A stretch of DNA of 33,539 bases from an uncultured Spartobacteria bacterium (GCA_903901425.1 CAIURC010000039.1:1-33539), one strand, 5' to 3'; shown: positions 15,036 through 23,386, numbered from the stretch's first letter. A program made the numbers and translations. Notes: generated by a model from the letters alone, not told the origin.

Positions 15036-15902
15036 TTAGGATTTGGGGATGAACCGGTCCAATGCGCCGTTGAGGGCGTTGAGGACGTCGCTTGGGATGA
15101 GGACCAGTTTGGAGTTGGAGCCTTTGGAGAGGTCTTGGACGGCGCTGGCCTGCAGTTTGCGGATTTCGAAATCGACGGCGCTGGAGCCACCGGAGGAAAT
15201 GGCCTGAGCGACCACAGAAACGGCGTAGGCCTCGGCGTCTGCAGTGATTTTCATGGCTTCAGCCCGTTTCTGTGCGGCATACAGTTGGGCTTCGGCGTCG
15301 AGTTCTGTGGCCTGTTTTTTGCCCTCGGCTTCGCGGACCAACGCGCGTCGGTTGCGTTCCGCGTTGAGTTGGAGTTGCATGGCTTGGCGGGTGTCCTGAT
15401 CGACATCGACTTCAAGGATTTCGATTCGGGTCAGGACGATGCCCCACTCGTCGGAAACGGATTTGAGTTCTTCCTCGATCTCGGTGGAAAGGTTGCGGCG
15501 GTTGGATTGAACGCCGTCAAGGTCGGTCTTGCCGATGACGCTGCGGACTGTCCCGTTGACGATGGTGATGATGGCGTCGTCGACGTTGCTGATGCGATAC
15601 ATCGTCTTGGAGGCATCGGCGATCCGATAGAGGACGGCGAGCGAGATGGAGATGGTGACGTTGTCGAGGGTGATGGCGTTGATCGGTTTGGGCGGGAGTT
15701 GCCGCTCTTGGATCAGGACCCTGTACCGGACGGATTCAAAAAAAGGGATGAGCAGGTGGAGGCCGGCCTCCATTTTGCGGTGGTACTTCCCGAGTCGTTC
15801 CACCAGCCAGTTTTCAGACTGTGGCACGATTTTTACGGTGCTGCGGAGGACGGCGAGGACGAAGAGGGCCAGCGCGACGGCGAGGAGTGTGGTGGGCGGC
15901 AT
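15036..15902 (-). CDS. SPFH/stomatin-like (band 7) membrane protein, QmcA-type
   Basis: This 288-residue protein has one N-terminal membrane anchor (residues 3-20, TLLAVALALFVLAVL), followed by an SPFH domain (about 20-185) beginning VKIVPQSENWLVERLGKY. It then has a long coiled coil rich in Ala/Glu/Gln (QLQLNAERNRRALVREAEGK, AEAMKITADAEAYA). This order and length match the QmcA/HflK-like prohibitin group, which oligomerises on the membrane and regulates proteases or membrane domains. The ATG at 15902 is chosen because the anchor starts at once; the frame is open upstream without similarity. The NfeD-like gene follows one base after the stop and the Nudix gene lies 86 bp upstream on the same strand. 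The family is secure, the client unknown. Confidence 0.9.
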   Translation of the reverse strand: MPPTTLLAVALALFVLAVLRSTVKIVPQSENWLVERLGKYHRKMEAGLHLLIPFFESVRYRVLIQERQLPPKPINAITLDNVTISISLAVLYRIADASKTMYRISNVDDAIITIVNGTVRSVIGKTDLDGVQSNRRNLSTEIEEELKSVSDEWGIVLTRIEILEVDVDQDTRQAMQLQLNAERNRRALVREAEGKKQATELDAEAQLYAAQKRAEAMKITADAEAYAVSVVAQAISSGGSSAVDFEIRKLQASAVQDLSKGSNSKLVLIPSDVLNALNGALDRFIPKS

Positions 15903-15988
15903 AAAACCCGGGCGGTTGTCGGATACGGCTACCACCGGTTTGTATCCTGAGCCCCGGGGGAAAGCGAGATGAAGCTTCCGGTGTCCCG

Positions 15989-16492
15989 CTAGAAGGTTTT
16001 GTAGGGCGAGGTGCGGAACTCGAGGTGTTTGGAGAGCATCCGGTCCTGGTCGAAGGTGAACCGGCCCGTGAAGAAATCGCCTCCGAGCATTCTGGGGAGC
16101 CAGTACTGGTCGTCCTCCCACATCTCCGAGTACGGAACTTCCGATTCCGGCACCCAGAACGGGATTGCCTCGGGAGTTTCCCGTGGGGTGCCGAGGTAAT
16201 CCGGGGAGAGAAAAACGGTGCAGTGGAGGCTGTAGCCGTCCATGAACTGGAACCGGAGTGTTCCGCGGGCGGACAGGTCGAGGGGAATCACACCCACCTC
16301 TTCGCGGGTTTCGCGGACAGCGGCCTGAGCGGGCGTTTCTCCGCGCTCGATTTTGCCGCCGGGCGCGTTGACTTTGCCGGCGCCAAGTCCGCGTTTTTTT
16401 CGGATGAGCAGGAGCCGCTGGTTTTTTCGAATGAAACAGAGGTTCGCCCGGACTTTGGGAGTCCAGACATCCCAATCCACGAGAGGGTGCAT
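15989..16492 (-). CDS. Nudix hydrolase, MutT/8-oxo-dGTP diphosphatase-like
   Basis: This 167-residue enzyme hydrolyses a nucleoside diphosphate linked to another moiety. The Nudix box is complete: GGKIERGETPAQAAV then RETREEVGV, with the metal-binding glutamates of the REXXEE core. The N-terminal strand (RANLCFIRKNQRLLLIRKKRGLGAGKVNAPGGK) and the later WVPESEVPYSEMWEDDQYWLP resemble NUDT1-type enzymes that clean oxidised purine nucleotides. A role in sanitising 8-oxo-dGTP is therefore likely but not proven. ATG 16492 fits the family length; the open frame further upstream runs into the divergent promoter region and is low-complexity. It starts 87 bp from the divergent membrane protein gene. 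Confidence 0.88.
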   Translation of the reverse strand: MHPLVDWDVWTPKVRANLCFIRKNQRLLLIRKKRGLGAGKVNAPGGKIERGETPAQAAVRETREEVGVIPLDLSARGTLRFQFMDGYSLHCTVFLSPDYLGTPRETPEAIPFWVPESEVPYSEMWEDDQYWLPRMLGGDFFTGRFTFDQDRMLSKHLEFRTSPYKTF

Positions 16493-16532
16493 TTGGCCGC
16501 CAAGGTTAGCTGGGGGGTTGTGGAAATCAAGA

Positions 16533-16563
16533 GGGGGGGGTGGCTGTGCGCTTGCGCCCCCCC
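16533..16563. promoter_or_regulatory. G8/C7 hairpin in a divergent intergenic region
   Basis: A run of eight G (16533-16540) and a run of seven C (16557-16563) can pair around a 16-base loop. A further ggg-ccc follows at 16564-16569. The structure lies between the Nudix gene (minus) and the small membrane protein gene (plus), 16 bases before the latter's ATG. It could act as a 5' leader structure or be a by-product of base composition. The G-run may also be prone to length change. Confidence 0.35.
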
Positions 16564-16579
16564 GGGCCCGGATGGTTGG

Positions 16580-16909
16580 ATGCAGAAGGCCATGTTGGGT
16601 TTCTTGCTGATTCTTGGGCTGCTGGGCTATCTGGGGTACCGCGGTTTCCGCGCGTTGCGCCGGTGTGCGGGGCCGCGGGAACGTCTGTTTCTGGTCCGGA
16701 TGTGGGGTGCATACTTGGTGGTGGGCGTGGGTTTGCTGCTCGGCTTGATGTTTTCCACCAACAAAGCCCGCGTACTTTTGCTTCTCCCAGTCCTTGCCGT
16801 GGTGCTGACGGCGGCCAAGTTTTTTTCCAAAACCCGTGCCCGGATGCAGCAGATCGACCGAGGCGAGGTGGATTTCGAGCAGATGAAACGCGCCAAGGAG
16901 GTTCGGTGA
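16580..16909 (+). CDS. Small two-helix membrane protein of unknown function
   Basis: This 109-residue protein starts MQKAMLGFLLILGLLGYLGY. A second ATG at 16592 is equally possible. The first membrane segment spans about residues 5-20. A basic region with RALRRCAGPRERLF follows, and one long or two close segments cover about 38-80 (YLVVGVGLLLGLMF, VLLLLPVLAVVLTAA). The C-terminal tail is charged (KTRARMQQIDRGEVDFEQMK). I recognise no family. It heads a tight plus-strand run, with the CYTH gene starting two bases after its stop and the Shine-Dalgarno sequence for that gene inside its last codons. Linkage to CYTH, Hsp33 and TcdA genes suggests co-expression but no specific role. Confidence 0.6.
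   Translation: MQKAMLGFLLILGLLGYLGYRGFRALRRCAGPRERLFLVRMWGAYLVVGVGLLLGLMFSTNKARVLLLLPVLAVVLTAAKFFSKTRARMQQIDRGEVDFEQMKRAKEVR
16895..16901 (+). promoter_or_regulatory. Strong ribosome binding site for the CYTH gene
   Basis: AAGGAGG lies ten bases before ATG 16912, inside the final codons of the upstream membrane protein gene. It fixes the CYTH start at 16912 rather than the longer open frame from 16540. Confidence 0.7.
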
Positions 16910-16911
16910 CC

Positions 16912-17382
16912 ATGGGCACGGAGATTGAAAGGAAGTTTCTGGTTTCCGGGGATGCATGGCGCGGGCTCGGTCCGGCCGTCGAGATCCGGCAGGGTTATCT
17001 TGCGCGGGAGGAAAAATGCGTGGTGCGTGTCCGGGTGTCCGGGGAACGCGCCTGGCTGACGGTGAAGGGGCGGGTGCGGGGGATCTCGCGGCCTGAGTAC
17101 GAAGTGGAGGTGCCGTTGGAGGAGGGACGCGAAATGCTGGAGACGCTGTGTTGCGGGCCGATCATGGAAAAGCGGCGGACCCGGGTGGATTGTGGGGGGG
17201 TGGTGTGGGAGGTGGACGAGTTTACAGGGGAGAATGCGGGGTTGGTGGTGGCGGAGGTGGAGTTGGAATCTGCGGACCAGAAAATCGAGTGTCCGGCCTG
17301 GATTGGGGCTGAAGTCACCGGGGATCCTCGGTATTACAACTCGAATCTGATGGTGAACCCGTACCGGAACTGGAGAACGTGA
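16912..17382 (+). CDS. CYTH-domain triphosphate tunnel metalloenzyme
   Basis: This 156-residue CYTH protein belongs to the triphosphate tunnel metalloenzymes, which hydrolyse inorganic triphosphate or act on nucleoside or thiamine triphosphates. The signature ExExK is E4-I-E6-R-K8 at the N-terminus. Alternating charged strands build the tunnel: VVRVRVSGERAWLTVKGR, RPEYEVEVPLEEG, MEKRRTRVDCGG, WEVDEFTGENAGLVVAEVELE. It ends with DPRYYNSNL, similar to the bacterial stand-alone CYTH (NeuTTM/CthTTM) group. The length fits that group and there is no CHAD domain. A strong ribosome binding site supports the start. The next gene begins two bases after its stop. Inorganic triphosphatase is the most likely activity. 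Confidence 0.9.
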   Translation: MGTEIERKFLVSGDAWRGLGPAVEIRQGYLAREEKCVVRVRVSGERAWLTVKGRVRGISRPEYEVEVPLEEGREMLETLCCGPIMEKRRTRVDCGGVVWEVDEFTGENAGLVVAEVELESADQKIECPAWIGAEVTGDPRYYNSNLMVNPYRNWRT

Positions 17383-17384
17383 CG

Positions 17385-18203
17385 ATGGAGGAACAAAACG
17401 AGCAGGAAGGGATGGAGGTCCGGAGTTATTTTGTCCGTGGCCGGAACGCGTTGTTGGTGCGCGGGGATTTTTCGGAGCTGTATCTGGACTACTACCTGCA
17501 CCAGGGGCAGCACAGCTGCCAGCACCAGCCCGGGCACGATGGGCGGTTGAAGGAGGCGCTGGCGGCTTTGACGCTGCACATGGCATCCCGGCCTTGGAAC
17601 GAGTCCTGGGCATGGACGATTCATCTGGGGGCGTTGGAGCTCAACCTGTTTGTGACCGGCGACAACAGGCGCGGCACGGTGGTCGGGCAGTTGTTCACGG
17701 AAAACGTGAAGGCCGATGGTCGGAACCTTTTTCTGGCGGATCTGGTCCGGGAACGGGGGGAATCCCGGCGCAGCGCCGTGGAGTTTGAGGCCGGCGATTC
17801 TTTTGAGATCGTGGAAGAGTTTTATGCCCGGAGCGAGCAACGGCCGGCCCGGTTTTTCCGGTACTCGGAGGAGGATTACGTGCTGATCTCGGCACAGCCG
17901 GGCTGCGATCTGGAGTGGCTGGAGGGGTTGACCGAGGAGGCGGTCCGAGCCGTTGACCAGACGGAGACGCTGAGTCTTCTGGAGCAGCGCCGGTACCGGT
18001 GGGAGTGCGGGTGTTCCCAGGCGCGGATGCTGAAGTTCCTTGCCCCGATGATGCGCGCGGATCCGGAGGGCCTGTTCCAGGGGGAGGACAGTCTCAGGAT
18101 TGGGTGCCCGCGTTGTGGGGCACGGCACGTGGTGACCCGGGAGACTTTGGAGGCGGTTCTGGATCAGGAATCGGCGGGGAACGAGCCGGATGTCAGGCCG
18201 TGA
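17385..18203 (+). CDS. hslO: Hsp33-like redox-regulated chaperone
   Basis: This 272-residue protein resembles Hsp33, a cytosolic holdase activated by oxidation. The C-terminal zinc switch is present: CGC in YRWECGCSQARMLKFL and CPRC in IGCPRCGARHVV, the CxC...CxxC pattern. The N-terminal substrate-binding domain starts RSYFVRGRNALLVRGDFSELY and includes LKEALAALTLHMASRP, typical of the family, but it is divergent from E. coli Hsp33 and somewhat short. ATG 17385 has GGAG nine bases upstream; GTG 17379 and ATG 17412 are alternatives. The stop overlaps the next start as GTGA. Oxidation would release zinc and unfold the linker. The gene symbol is by family resemblance only. Confidence 0.82.
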   Translation: MEEQNEQEGMEVRSYFVRGRNALLVRGDFSELYLDYYLHQGQHSCQHQPGHDGRLKEALAALTLHMASRPWNESWAWTIHLGALELNLFVTGDNRRGTVVGQLFTENVKADGRNLFLADLVRERGESRRSAVEFEAGDSFEIVEEFYARSEQRPARFFRYSEEDYVLISAQPGCDLEWLEGLTEEAVRAVDQTETLSLLEQRRYRWECGCSQARMLKFLAPMMRADPEGLFQGEDSLRIGCPRCGARHVVTRETLEAVLDQESAGNEPDVRP

Positions 18204-18976
18204 CGGGACGATTCGAGGATCGGTTCGGGGGCGTGGCGCGGTTGTACGGCCGGGCCGGGCTGGAACGCCTGCGGGGGGCGCATGTGGCGGTGGTAGGCGT
18301 GGGCGGAGTGGGTTCCTGGTGCGTGGAGTCGCTAGCTCGGACCGGGATCGGCACGTTGACCCTGGTGGACATGGACGACGTCTGCATCACGAACGTCAAC
18401 CGGCAGTTGCCCGCAATCGACGGACAGATCGGGCGTCCCAAGGTCGGAGTCCTGGCCGAACGCGTGGCGCTCATCAACCCGGAATGCAGGGTCCACCCCG
18501 TTCAGGAGTTTTTCCTCGAATCCACGGCGGACCGCCTTCTGGAGACGGCCTACGATTTCGTGATTGATGCGATTGACCAGGTCCCGGCCAAGTGCCTGCT
18601 CCTCGCCCGGTGCAGGGCGCGCAGGATCCCGGTCCTGGCCGTGGGCGGTGCCGGTGGCAAACGCGATGCCACCGGGGTGCGGATTGCGGATTTGAGTCGG
18701 TCCACGCAGGATCCGCTCTTGAAACAGGTCCGGCGCCGGCTTCGGCTGGAGCACGGTTTTCCAACCGAAGGCGAGTATGGAATTCCCGCGGTGTACTCGG
18801 TGGAAAAACCGGTGTACCCGTGGAGCGATGGCAGTGCGTGTGCCGTTCGGGAGGAGGGCGGCGCGTTGCGTTTGGACTGCAGTGAGGGGTTTGGCAGTGC
18901 GGTGTCCGTGACAGGCGTGTTTGGGCTGGCAGCGGCCGGTGAAGTGATTCGGCGTCTGGCGCTAAGGGAACGCTGA
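18200..18976 (+). CDS. tcdA: tRNA threonylcarbamoyladenosine dehydratase (TcdA/CsdL-like)
   Basis: This 258-residue E1-like ThiF-family enzyme uses ATP to cyclise t6A37 of ANN-reading tRNAs to ct6A. The N-terminus has RFGGVARLYGRAGLERL, then the nucleotide loop VAVVGVGGVGSWCVESLARTGIG. Further family landmarks are TLVDMDDVCITNVNRQLPA, the FVIDAIDQVPAK region with the magnesium-binding Asp, and GGAGGKRDATGVRIADLSRS. The GTG start at 18200 is chosen because no ATG lies in frame near the conserved N-terminus, and it overlaps the Hsp33 stop (GTGA). The length matches the E. coli family, although the C-terminal membrane helix is weak. It ends 38 bp from the convergent amylase gene. The CsdA/CsdE sulfur partners are not encoded here. 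Confidence 0.9.
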   Translation: MTGRFEDRFGGVARLYGRAGLERLRGAHVAVVGVGGVGSWCVESLARTGIGTLTLVDMDDVCITNVNRQLPAIDGQIGRPKVGVLAERVALINPECRVHPVQEFFLESTADRLLETAYDFVIDAIDQVPAKCLLLARCRARRIPVLAVGGAGGKRDATGVRIADLSRSTQDPLLKQVRRRLRLEHGFPTEGEYGIPAVYSVEKPVYPWSDGSACAVREEGGALRLDCSEGFGSAVSVTGVFGLAAAGEVIRRLALRER

Positions 18977-19014
18977 CTAGTTGGAAGCGGCACTGGCGGG
19001 TTGCGGCCGCAGCA

Positions 19015-21330
19015 TCAGCGCAGCCGTTTGAGCTGCCAGTAAACGGCGCTCAACGGAGGGAGTTCCGGAATGCAGATGCCTTCGTCCAGACGCGGAATCC
19101 GGACGGGGGGCAGCGGCGGGTCGGTGAGTTCGTCTTCGGCGAGAAAAGGGGTCTCCGGATCCGCAGCGAGGAGGCCTTGGGCTTCAGGGGGGAGCTGGAT
19201 CCGGATGTTTTGGAGAGCAACAGACCGGTGCAGGTTTGCCGTGACGAGATAGGATTCGTTGGAACGCGGGTCATGGCGAAGATAGGCGTGAAGCCAGTGG
19301 CCGCTGGCGGTTTCCCCCGCCAAGCGTCCGAACTCGGGGTTGTGGATGTTGGCGGGGTTGAGCGGGAGGAGTTCGCCTCTTGCAAAAGCAGGTTTGCCGC
19401 ACAGGTGGAGGAGCCGGGAATAGAATCTGCGGAGCGCAGTTTGTTCGGGACTGAGGTGGGCGCCATCGTAGCGGTGGCCGTTCACCCAGCGGGCCAGTTC
19501 CGGCATGGACCAGTAATCGAAGATGGTGGTCCGGACGCCGTCGGTGGAGAACCCGCATGGTCCATGGCCGGGTTCGCCGACTTCCTGTCCGTGGTAAAGC
19601 AGGACGGGGCCGTGGGAGAGGCCGAAGAGGATGGCGGACACGGGACGGCCCACCTCCATGCCGATCCCGCCCCAGTTTGCATGGGAGGCGAGCCGGACTT
19701 CGTCGTGGTTTTCCGCGTACCGGAGGGAACGTTCGCGGAGGACGGGGTGTTGGAGGACCTCGGTGAGGTCATTGGCCCAGCCCTGGCCATCGTAGATGTG
19801 TTTGAGTTTTTTGTAGCTGGGGTCGTCGTACACGGCATCGAATCCTGCGCTGAGCAGGTCGAGGAGGACATGGCCGCGGCGATCGTTCAGGGCCTGCTGG
19901 AGCGGATCCCCGCTCGGGACCTTCATGAGGTCTTCGTACGCCTCGCCCACAAAAAACACGGCAGGGTTTCGTGCCCGGGCGCGTGCGATGGCCCAGGTCC
20001 AGAACTCCGGGGGAACCATGTGGGCCATGTCGCAGCGGAACCCGTCCACTCCGAGTTCCTGCCAGTGTGCCAGAACGGCGTCCATGGAGAGCCAAGTTTC
20101 GGGAATCACGCCGGGTTGGTCACCGTGCGGATAGGCGCGGTGACCGGTAGTGAAGTCGTAGCCGTAGTTGAGCTTGGCAGTTTCGTACCAGTCGTCCAGG
20201 GAAGGGTTGGGCCGGGCGACATTGTTGCCGCTGACCCGTGCGGAGTTGGTCTCTGGCGGGAACCGGCCGTCGCAGCCGCCGAGCACCTTGCAGGTGGGAC
20301 TCAGCGGGATGCCGTCCTTCCAGGTGGGCAGGAGCAGAGGTTGGCCAGTGAGATGAAAAAAATGGTTGGCTGGATCGCAGAACCGGTCGGTCTGGTCCTT
20401 TGAGCCCAATGCCGGCCCGCTGGACGAATCGTACGCGCGCGAGACATGGTTGGGCACAAAATCCAGCAGGGTCCGCATTCCATGGGACCGGATCCTGGCC
20501 AGCAGAGCTTTGAACTCTTCCATGCGCCGGTCAGGCCGGGTGGCGTAATCCGGGCAGACATCGAAGTAATCCTTGATCGCGTAGGGACTCCCCGCCACGC
20601 CCTTGAGGATGTCCGGGTCGTCCGCCTCGAGCCCGGCCTCCGGATAAGCGGTGCCAGTGGCCTGCCGCAGCACGCCCGTTAGCCAGAGATGGGTGAAGCC
20701 CATCTCCCGCAGGGAACGCAGTGCCGCATCGTTGATGTCTTCAAACCTGCCCACCCCGTTTTCCTGCAGGGTCCCGTTCAGGTGCCGGGCCGGGTTCGTA
20801 TTTCCAAAAAGCCGGGGCAACAGTTGATAAATCCTCGGCCGCTCGGAGTGCCGTGTTCTCCAAACCAAAGAGCCGATGTCCAAGTTGAGTTCGAAAAAGC
20901 CCGCGATGGACTGGTCCCCGAAACCGCCCGGGATCCCGCGGCTCCGCACCGGAAGCAGATGGCCCCACCCGTCGTTTTGGCGAATGTCTTTGGCGTAAAC
21001 TGCGAGCCCGAACGGGCCGGCAGCCGGCAGAACGTCAGGCGGGATCCGGAGCAGGATCTGGTTCTCCTCAAACCGCGCTTCGACAGTGCCTAGCGTCTCG
21101 TTGTCCCAGCAAAATCCTTTCCATGCTCTTGTGTGGCTGGAGGCGCCGTTTTCGCCGAGTTGAATCCGGTGCAGGGTTTGTGCCGTGAACGGGAGAAACA
21201 CGGTGGACCCTTGGGTGCCGCATTCAAATGGGACTACGGCGGACCCGAGAAGACCGGGCTGACCCGTGGCCAGAAAGACCGCGTGTCCTGGGAGGTGGGC
21301 ATTTTTGACCGGGAACGCAATTTCGATCAT
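19015..21330 (-). CDS. GH13 alpha-amylase-family glycoside hydrolase
   Basis: This 771-residue protein carries a beta-sandwich N-terminal region (about 1-165), a (beta/alpha)8 catalytic barrel (about 170-660) and a beta-rich C-terminal domain. The GH13 conserved regions are visible: DFVPNHVSR (region I), DGFRCDMAHM with nucleophile D434 (region II), FVGEAY with acid/base E463 (region III), and ENHDEVR with D543 (region IV). It therefore acts on alpha-glucans such as starch, glycogen, maltodextrin or trehalose-related substrates. There is no signal peptide, so it is probably cytoplasmic and used in storage-glucan turnover. The exact subfamily is not clear; trehalose-synthase-like and maltogenic types are possible. 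It lies 82 bp downstream of the epimerase gene in the same direction. The start lacks an obvious ribosome binding site. Confidence 0.88.
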   Translation of the reverse strand: MIEIAFPVKNAHLPGHAVFLATGQPGLLGSAVVPFECGTQGSTVFLPFTAQTLHRIQLGENGASSHTRAWKGFCWDNETLGTVEARFEENQILLRIPPDVLPAAGPFGLAVYAKDIRQNDGWGHLLPVRSRGIPGGFGDQSIAGFFELNLDIGSLVWRTRHSERPRIYQLLPRLFGNTNPARHLNGTLQENGVGRFEDINDAALRSLREMGFTHLWLTGVLRQATGTAYPEAGLEADDPDILKGVAGSPYAIKDYFDVCPDYATRPDRRMEEFKALLARIRSHGMRTLLDFVPNHVSRAYDSSSGPALGSKDQTDRFCDPANHFFHLTGQPLLLPTWKDGIPLSPTCKVLGGCDGRFPPETNSARVSGNNVARPNPSLDDWYETAKLNYGYDFTTGHRAYPHGDQPGVIPETWLSMDAVLAHWQELGVDGFRCDMAHMVPPEFWTWAIARARARNPAVFFVGEAYEDLMKVPSGDPLQQALNDRRGHVLLDLLSAGFDAVYDDPSYKKLKHIYDGQGWANDLTEVLQHPVLRERSLRYAENHDEVRLASHANWGGIGMEVGRPVSAILFGLSHGPVLLYHGQEVGEPGHGPCGFSTDGVRTTIFDYWSMPELARWVNGHRYDGAHLSPEQTALRRFYSRLLHLCGKPAFARGELLPLNPANIHNPEFGRLAGETASGHWLHAYLRHDPRSNESYLVTANLHRSVALQNIRIQLPPEAQGLLAADPETPFLAEDELTDPPLPPVRIPRLDEGICIPELPPLSAVYWQLKRLR

Positions 21331-21412
21331 GGCCAGGTTGGAGGAGTGTCCCGGTTGTGAGGCGGGGAGTCAACGCAGACTCTGGAGCATGCCCGTGAGG
21401 CGTTTGGTGGCC

Positions 21413-22288
21413 TTAACCGAGGAGGTGTTTGAGGGCGGGTGCCAGTTCTGGGAACTGGAACCCAAATCCGTGGGCGAGCGCGGACTGTGGCAGGACGCGT
21501 TTGCTGTCGAGCAGTTCATGGCGGAACTCGCCCAAGGGGCGGAGCGCCCATGCGGGGACCCGGAAAAAAGCGGGGCGCCGGAGTACGCGAGCCAGTTCCC
21601 GGGTGAACTTCTCATTGCGGACGGGCCATGGGGCGGAGGCGTTGAGGGGGCCGCAGACCTCAAGGTTTTCTGCGGCAAACAGAAGAAGCCTGGCCTGGTC
21701 GGTTTCGTGGATCCAAGACATCCACTGCTGGCCGTTGCCGATGGGGCCGCCGAGACCGGCCCGGAACGCGGGGAGCATCGCCTTGAGCGCACCCCCTTTT
21801 TTTCCGAGGACCAGCGAGGTCCGGGCCAGAACGACGCGGGCGTTTTTGACCCTGAGCGCTTCGGCTTCCCAGAGTGCAGTGGTGTCCGCCAAGAAACCCG
21901 TGCCCACGGGCGCATCTTCGGTGAGTTCCTCCTCGAGTCGGTTGCCGTAGAATCCTATGGCGGACCCGGATACCAGAACCTCGGGCGGGGCCGGCATAGA
22001 GGCGAACGCCTCGGCGATCCTGCGGGTGCCTTCGACGCGGGAATTGAGGATCCGTTGCATTTTGGACCGGGTCCAGAGGCCGACCACGGATTCTCCGGCG
22101 AGATGAATAATGGCTTCGCACCCGGAAAGGTCCGGGGGCGCGGTGAGGGAGAAAGGGCGCATCTCACAGCCCGGGATCTGGTTTTGCGGGGATCGCGTGA
22201 ATGCAATGACCTCGTGGCCGCGCTGGAGGGCGAGTTCGACGAGGGAGCGTCCCACGAACCCCGAGGCGCCGGTGATGCCGATGAACAT
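21413..22288 (-). CDS. TIGR01777-family NAD(P)-dependent epimerase-like protein
   Basis: This 291-residue extended short-chain dehydrogenase/reductase starts with the dinucleotide loop GITGASGFVGRSL. The family's typical segments follow: IIHLAGESVVGLWT, SRVEGTRRI, LVSGSAIGFYGNR, ARTSLVLGKKGGALKAMLPAF, and GQQWMSWIHETDQA. The C-terminal DUF1731-like domain holds LNASAPWPVRNEKFTRELA and RVPAWALRPLGEF. This matches the YfcH/SDR39U1 group, whose substrate remains unknown. The gene starts six bases after the amidase stop and precedes the amylase gene, forming a minus-strand operon. The protein is complete; the assignment is to family only. Confidence 0.9.
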   Translation of the reverse strand: MFIGITGASGFVGRSLVELALQRGHEVIAFTRSPQNQIPGCEMRPFSLTAPPDLSGCEAIIHLAGESVVGLWTRSKMQRILNSRVEGTRRIAEAFASMPAPPEVLVSGSAIGFYGNRLEEELTEDAPVGTGFLADTTALWEAEALRVKNARVVLARTSLVLGKKGGALKAMLPAFRAGLGGPIGNGQQWMSWIHETDQARLLLFAAENLEVCGPLNASAPWPVRNEKFTRELARVLRRPAFFRVPAWALRPLGEFRHELLDSKRVLPQSALAHGFGFQFPELAPALKHLLG

Positions 22289-22294
22289 GGGCGT

Positions 22295-23272
22295 TTAGTC
22301 GAACCGCCCGTGGAGCCAGCGGTACGGGAATTTTCCGCCGGGACAATCGGTAGGCCAGCGCGGGGGGTTGATTTCGCGGTGGGCTTTAACGATGGCGAAC
22401 TTGTCGTCGATTTTGCCGACGCGGAGCCGGAGGTAACGGATGAGTTCCTCGAGGGCTTCGAGTTGTTTTTTGGTGGGTTTGTCCCGGTTAAAATCGCCGA
22501 CGAGGCAGATGCCCAGCGCGATGTTGTTGAGGTAATCGCTGTGGACATGGCCCCCATTGATCTGCCGGTGCCAGCGGTTGCCGATCTCCACCTCGCCGTC
22601 GCCCGAAGAGGTGCCGTTGCCGATGACAAAATGGTAAGCCAACCCGTTGGGCATTTTGCGGACCCGGAGATGGTAATAATCAAAGGCCTTGGCGTTTCCC
22701 TGCCGGGTGCCGCTGTTGTGGACTACGATATAGCGCCACCGGCGTTTCTGGACCGGAGCTTGGTCGATCTGGCGACGGACACTGGCTGAAAGGTACTGCC
22801 ACCGGGTGAACCAGCCTCCTGGGGGGGCGGGTTGGAAGCCGCGTTCTTCTTCGACGCCGGATTTCTCGATGGTGATGGTAGCCGGAGGCGGCGTGCCGCG
22901 GTTGGGCAGGATCCGCGGGGTTGCCGGCAGCGGCTTGGACAAAGCGGAATTGGGTTTTGGTGTGACGGCCTTCGGTTTGGGAGTGGGGTCCGCAGGCTTC
23001 GGGGTGGCGGAGACAAACCGCTGGTTGGTGGGCTCCAGCTTGGGTGTGGAGGGGACAAGGCGTGGCATCAGTTGGCGCGACGGATTGTCGGCATCCTCCC
23101 TGGGGGTTGAGCGCGGGCGCGGGGTGGGGGCGGGTTTGCGGGAGTCCTCGCGTGCGTTCAAAAAGGCGCGGCGTTTTTCGTCCTCGGACAGGGAGCTGTT
23201 CTGCTGGGCAGGCAGGAGGGCGGCTCCGGCGAGCAGGAGGAGAAGCAAAAGCGACGTTCGATGGGCGGACAC
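22295..23272 (-). CDS. Exported N-acetylmuramoyl-L-alanine amidase with Pro-rich stalk
   Basis: This 325-residue protein, read from GTG 23272, has a signal peptide (HRTSLLLLLLLAGAALLPAQQ), then a long Pro/Thr/Lys-rich linker of about 100 residues (TPKPADPTPKPKAVTPKP). The C-terminal domain is an amidase_2/PGRP fold that cleaves the amide between muramic acid and L-alanine in peptidoglycan. Zinc ligands fit T7-lysozyme-type enzymes: H in IVVHNSGT, H in KAHREINPP and C in TDCPGGKFP. A VHSDYLNNIALGICLVGDF segment matches the family core. The linker would let a tethered enzyme reach across the periplasm. The start is uncertain because no ATG is near. It is the first gene of the operon with the epimerase and lies divergent to trpF, 114 bp away. 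Confidence 0.85.
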   Translation of the reverse strand: MSAHRTSLLLLLLLAGAALLPAQQNSSLSEDEKRRAFLNAREDSRKPAPTPRPRSTPREDADNPSRQLMPRLVPSTPKLEPTNQRFVSATPKPADPTPKPKAVTPKPNSALSKPLPATPRILPNRGTPPPATITIEKSGVEEERGFQPAPPGGWFTRWQYLSASVRRQIDQAPVQKRRWRYIVVHNSGTRQGNAKAFDYYHLRVRKMPNGLAYHFVIGNGTSSGDGEVEIGNRWHRQINGGHVHSDYLNNIALGICLVGDFNRDKPTKKQLEALEELIRYLRLRVGKIDDKFAIVKAHREINPPRWPTDCPGGKFPYRWLHGRFD

Positions 23273-23386
23273 GACGGCGATGCTAACAAAGGAGCCACAG
23301 GCATCAAGCAGTCGGAGCAGGGAAATGTGGTTCGAATTCCCAGAGCCGGGTTGCGTTCGGGGTTTGGACGGGTGTTGGATGGGGAG

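Noticed and set aside
23320-23345. ggttcgaattccc looked like a tRNA T-arm
   Set aside because: The flanking bases do not form the T stem, and no acceptor or anticodon arm can be built around it.
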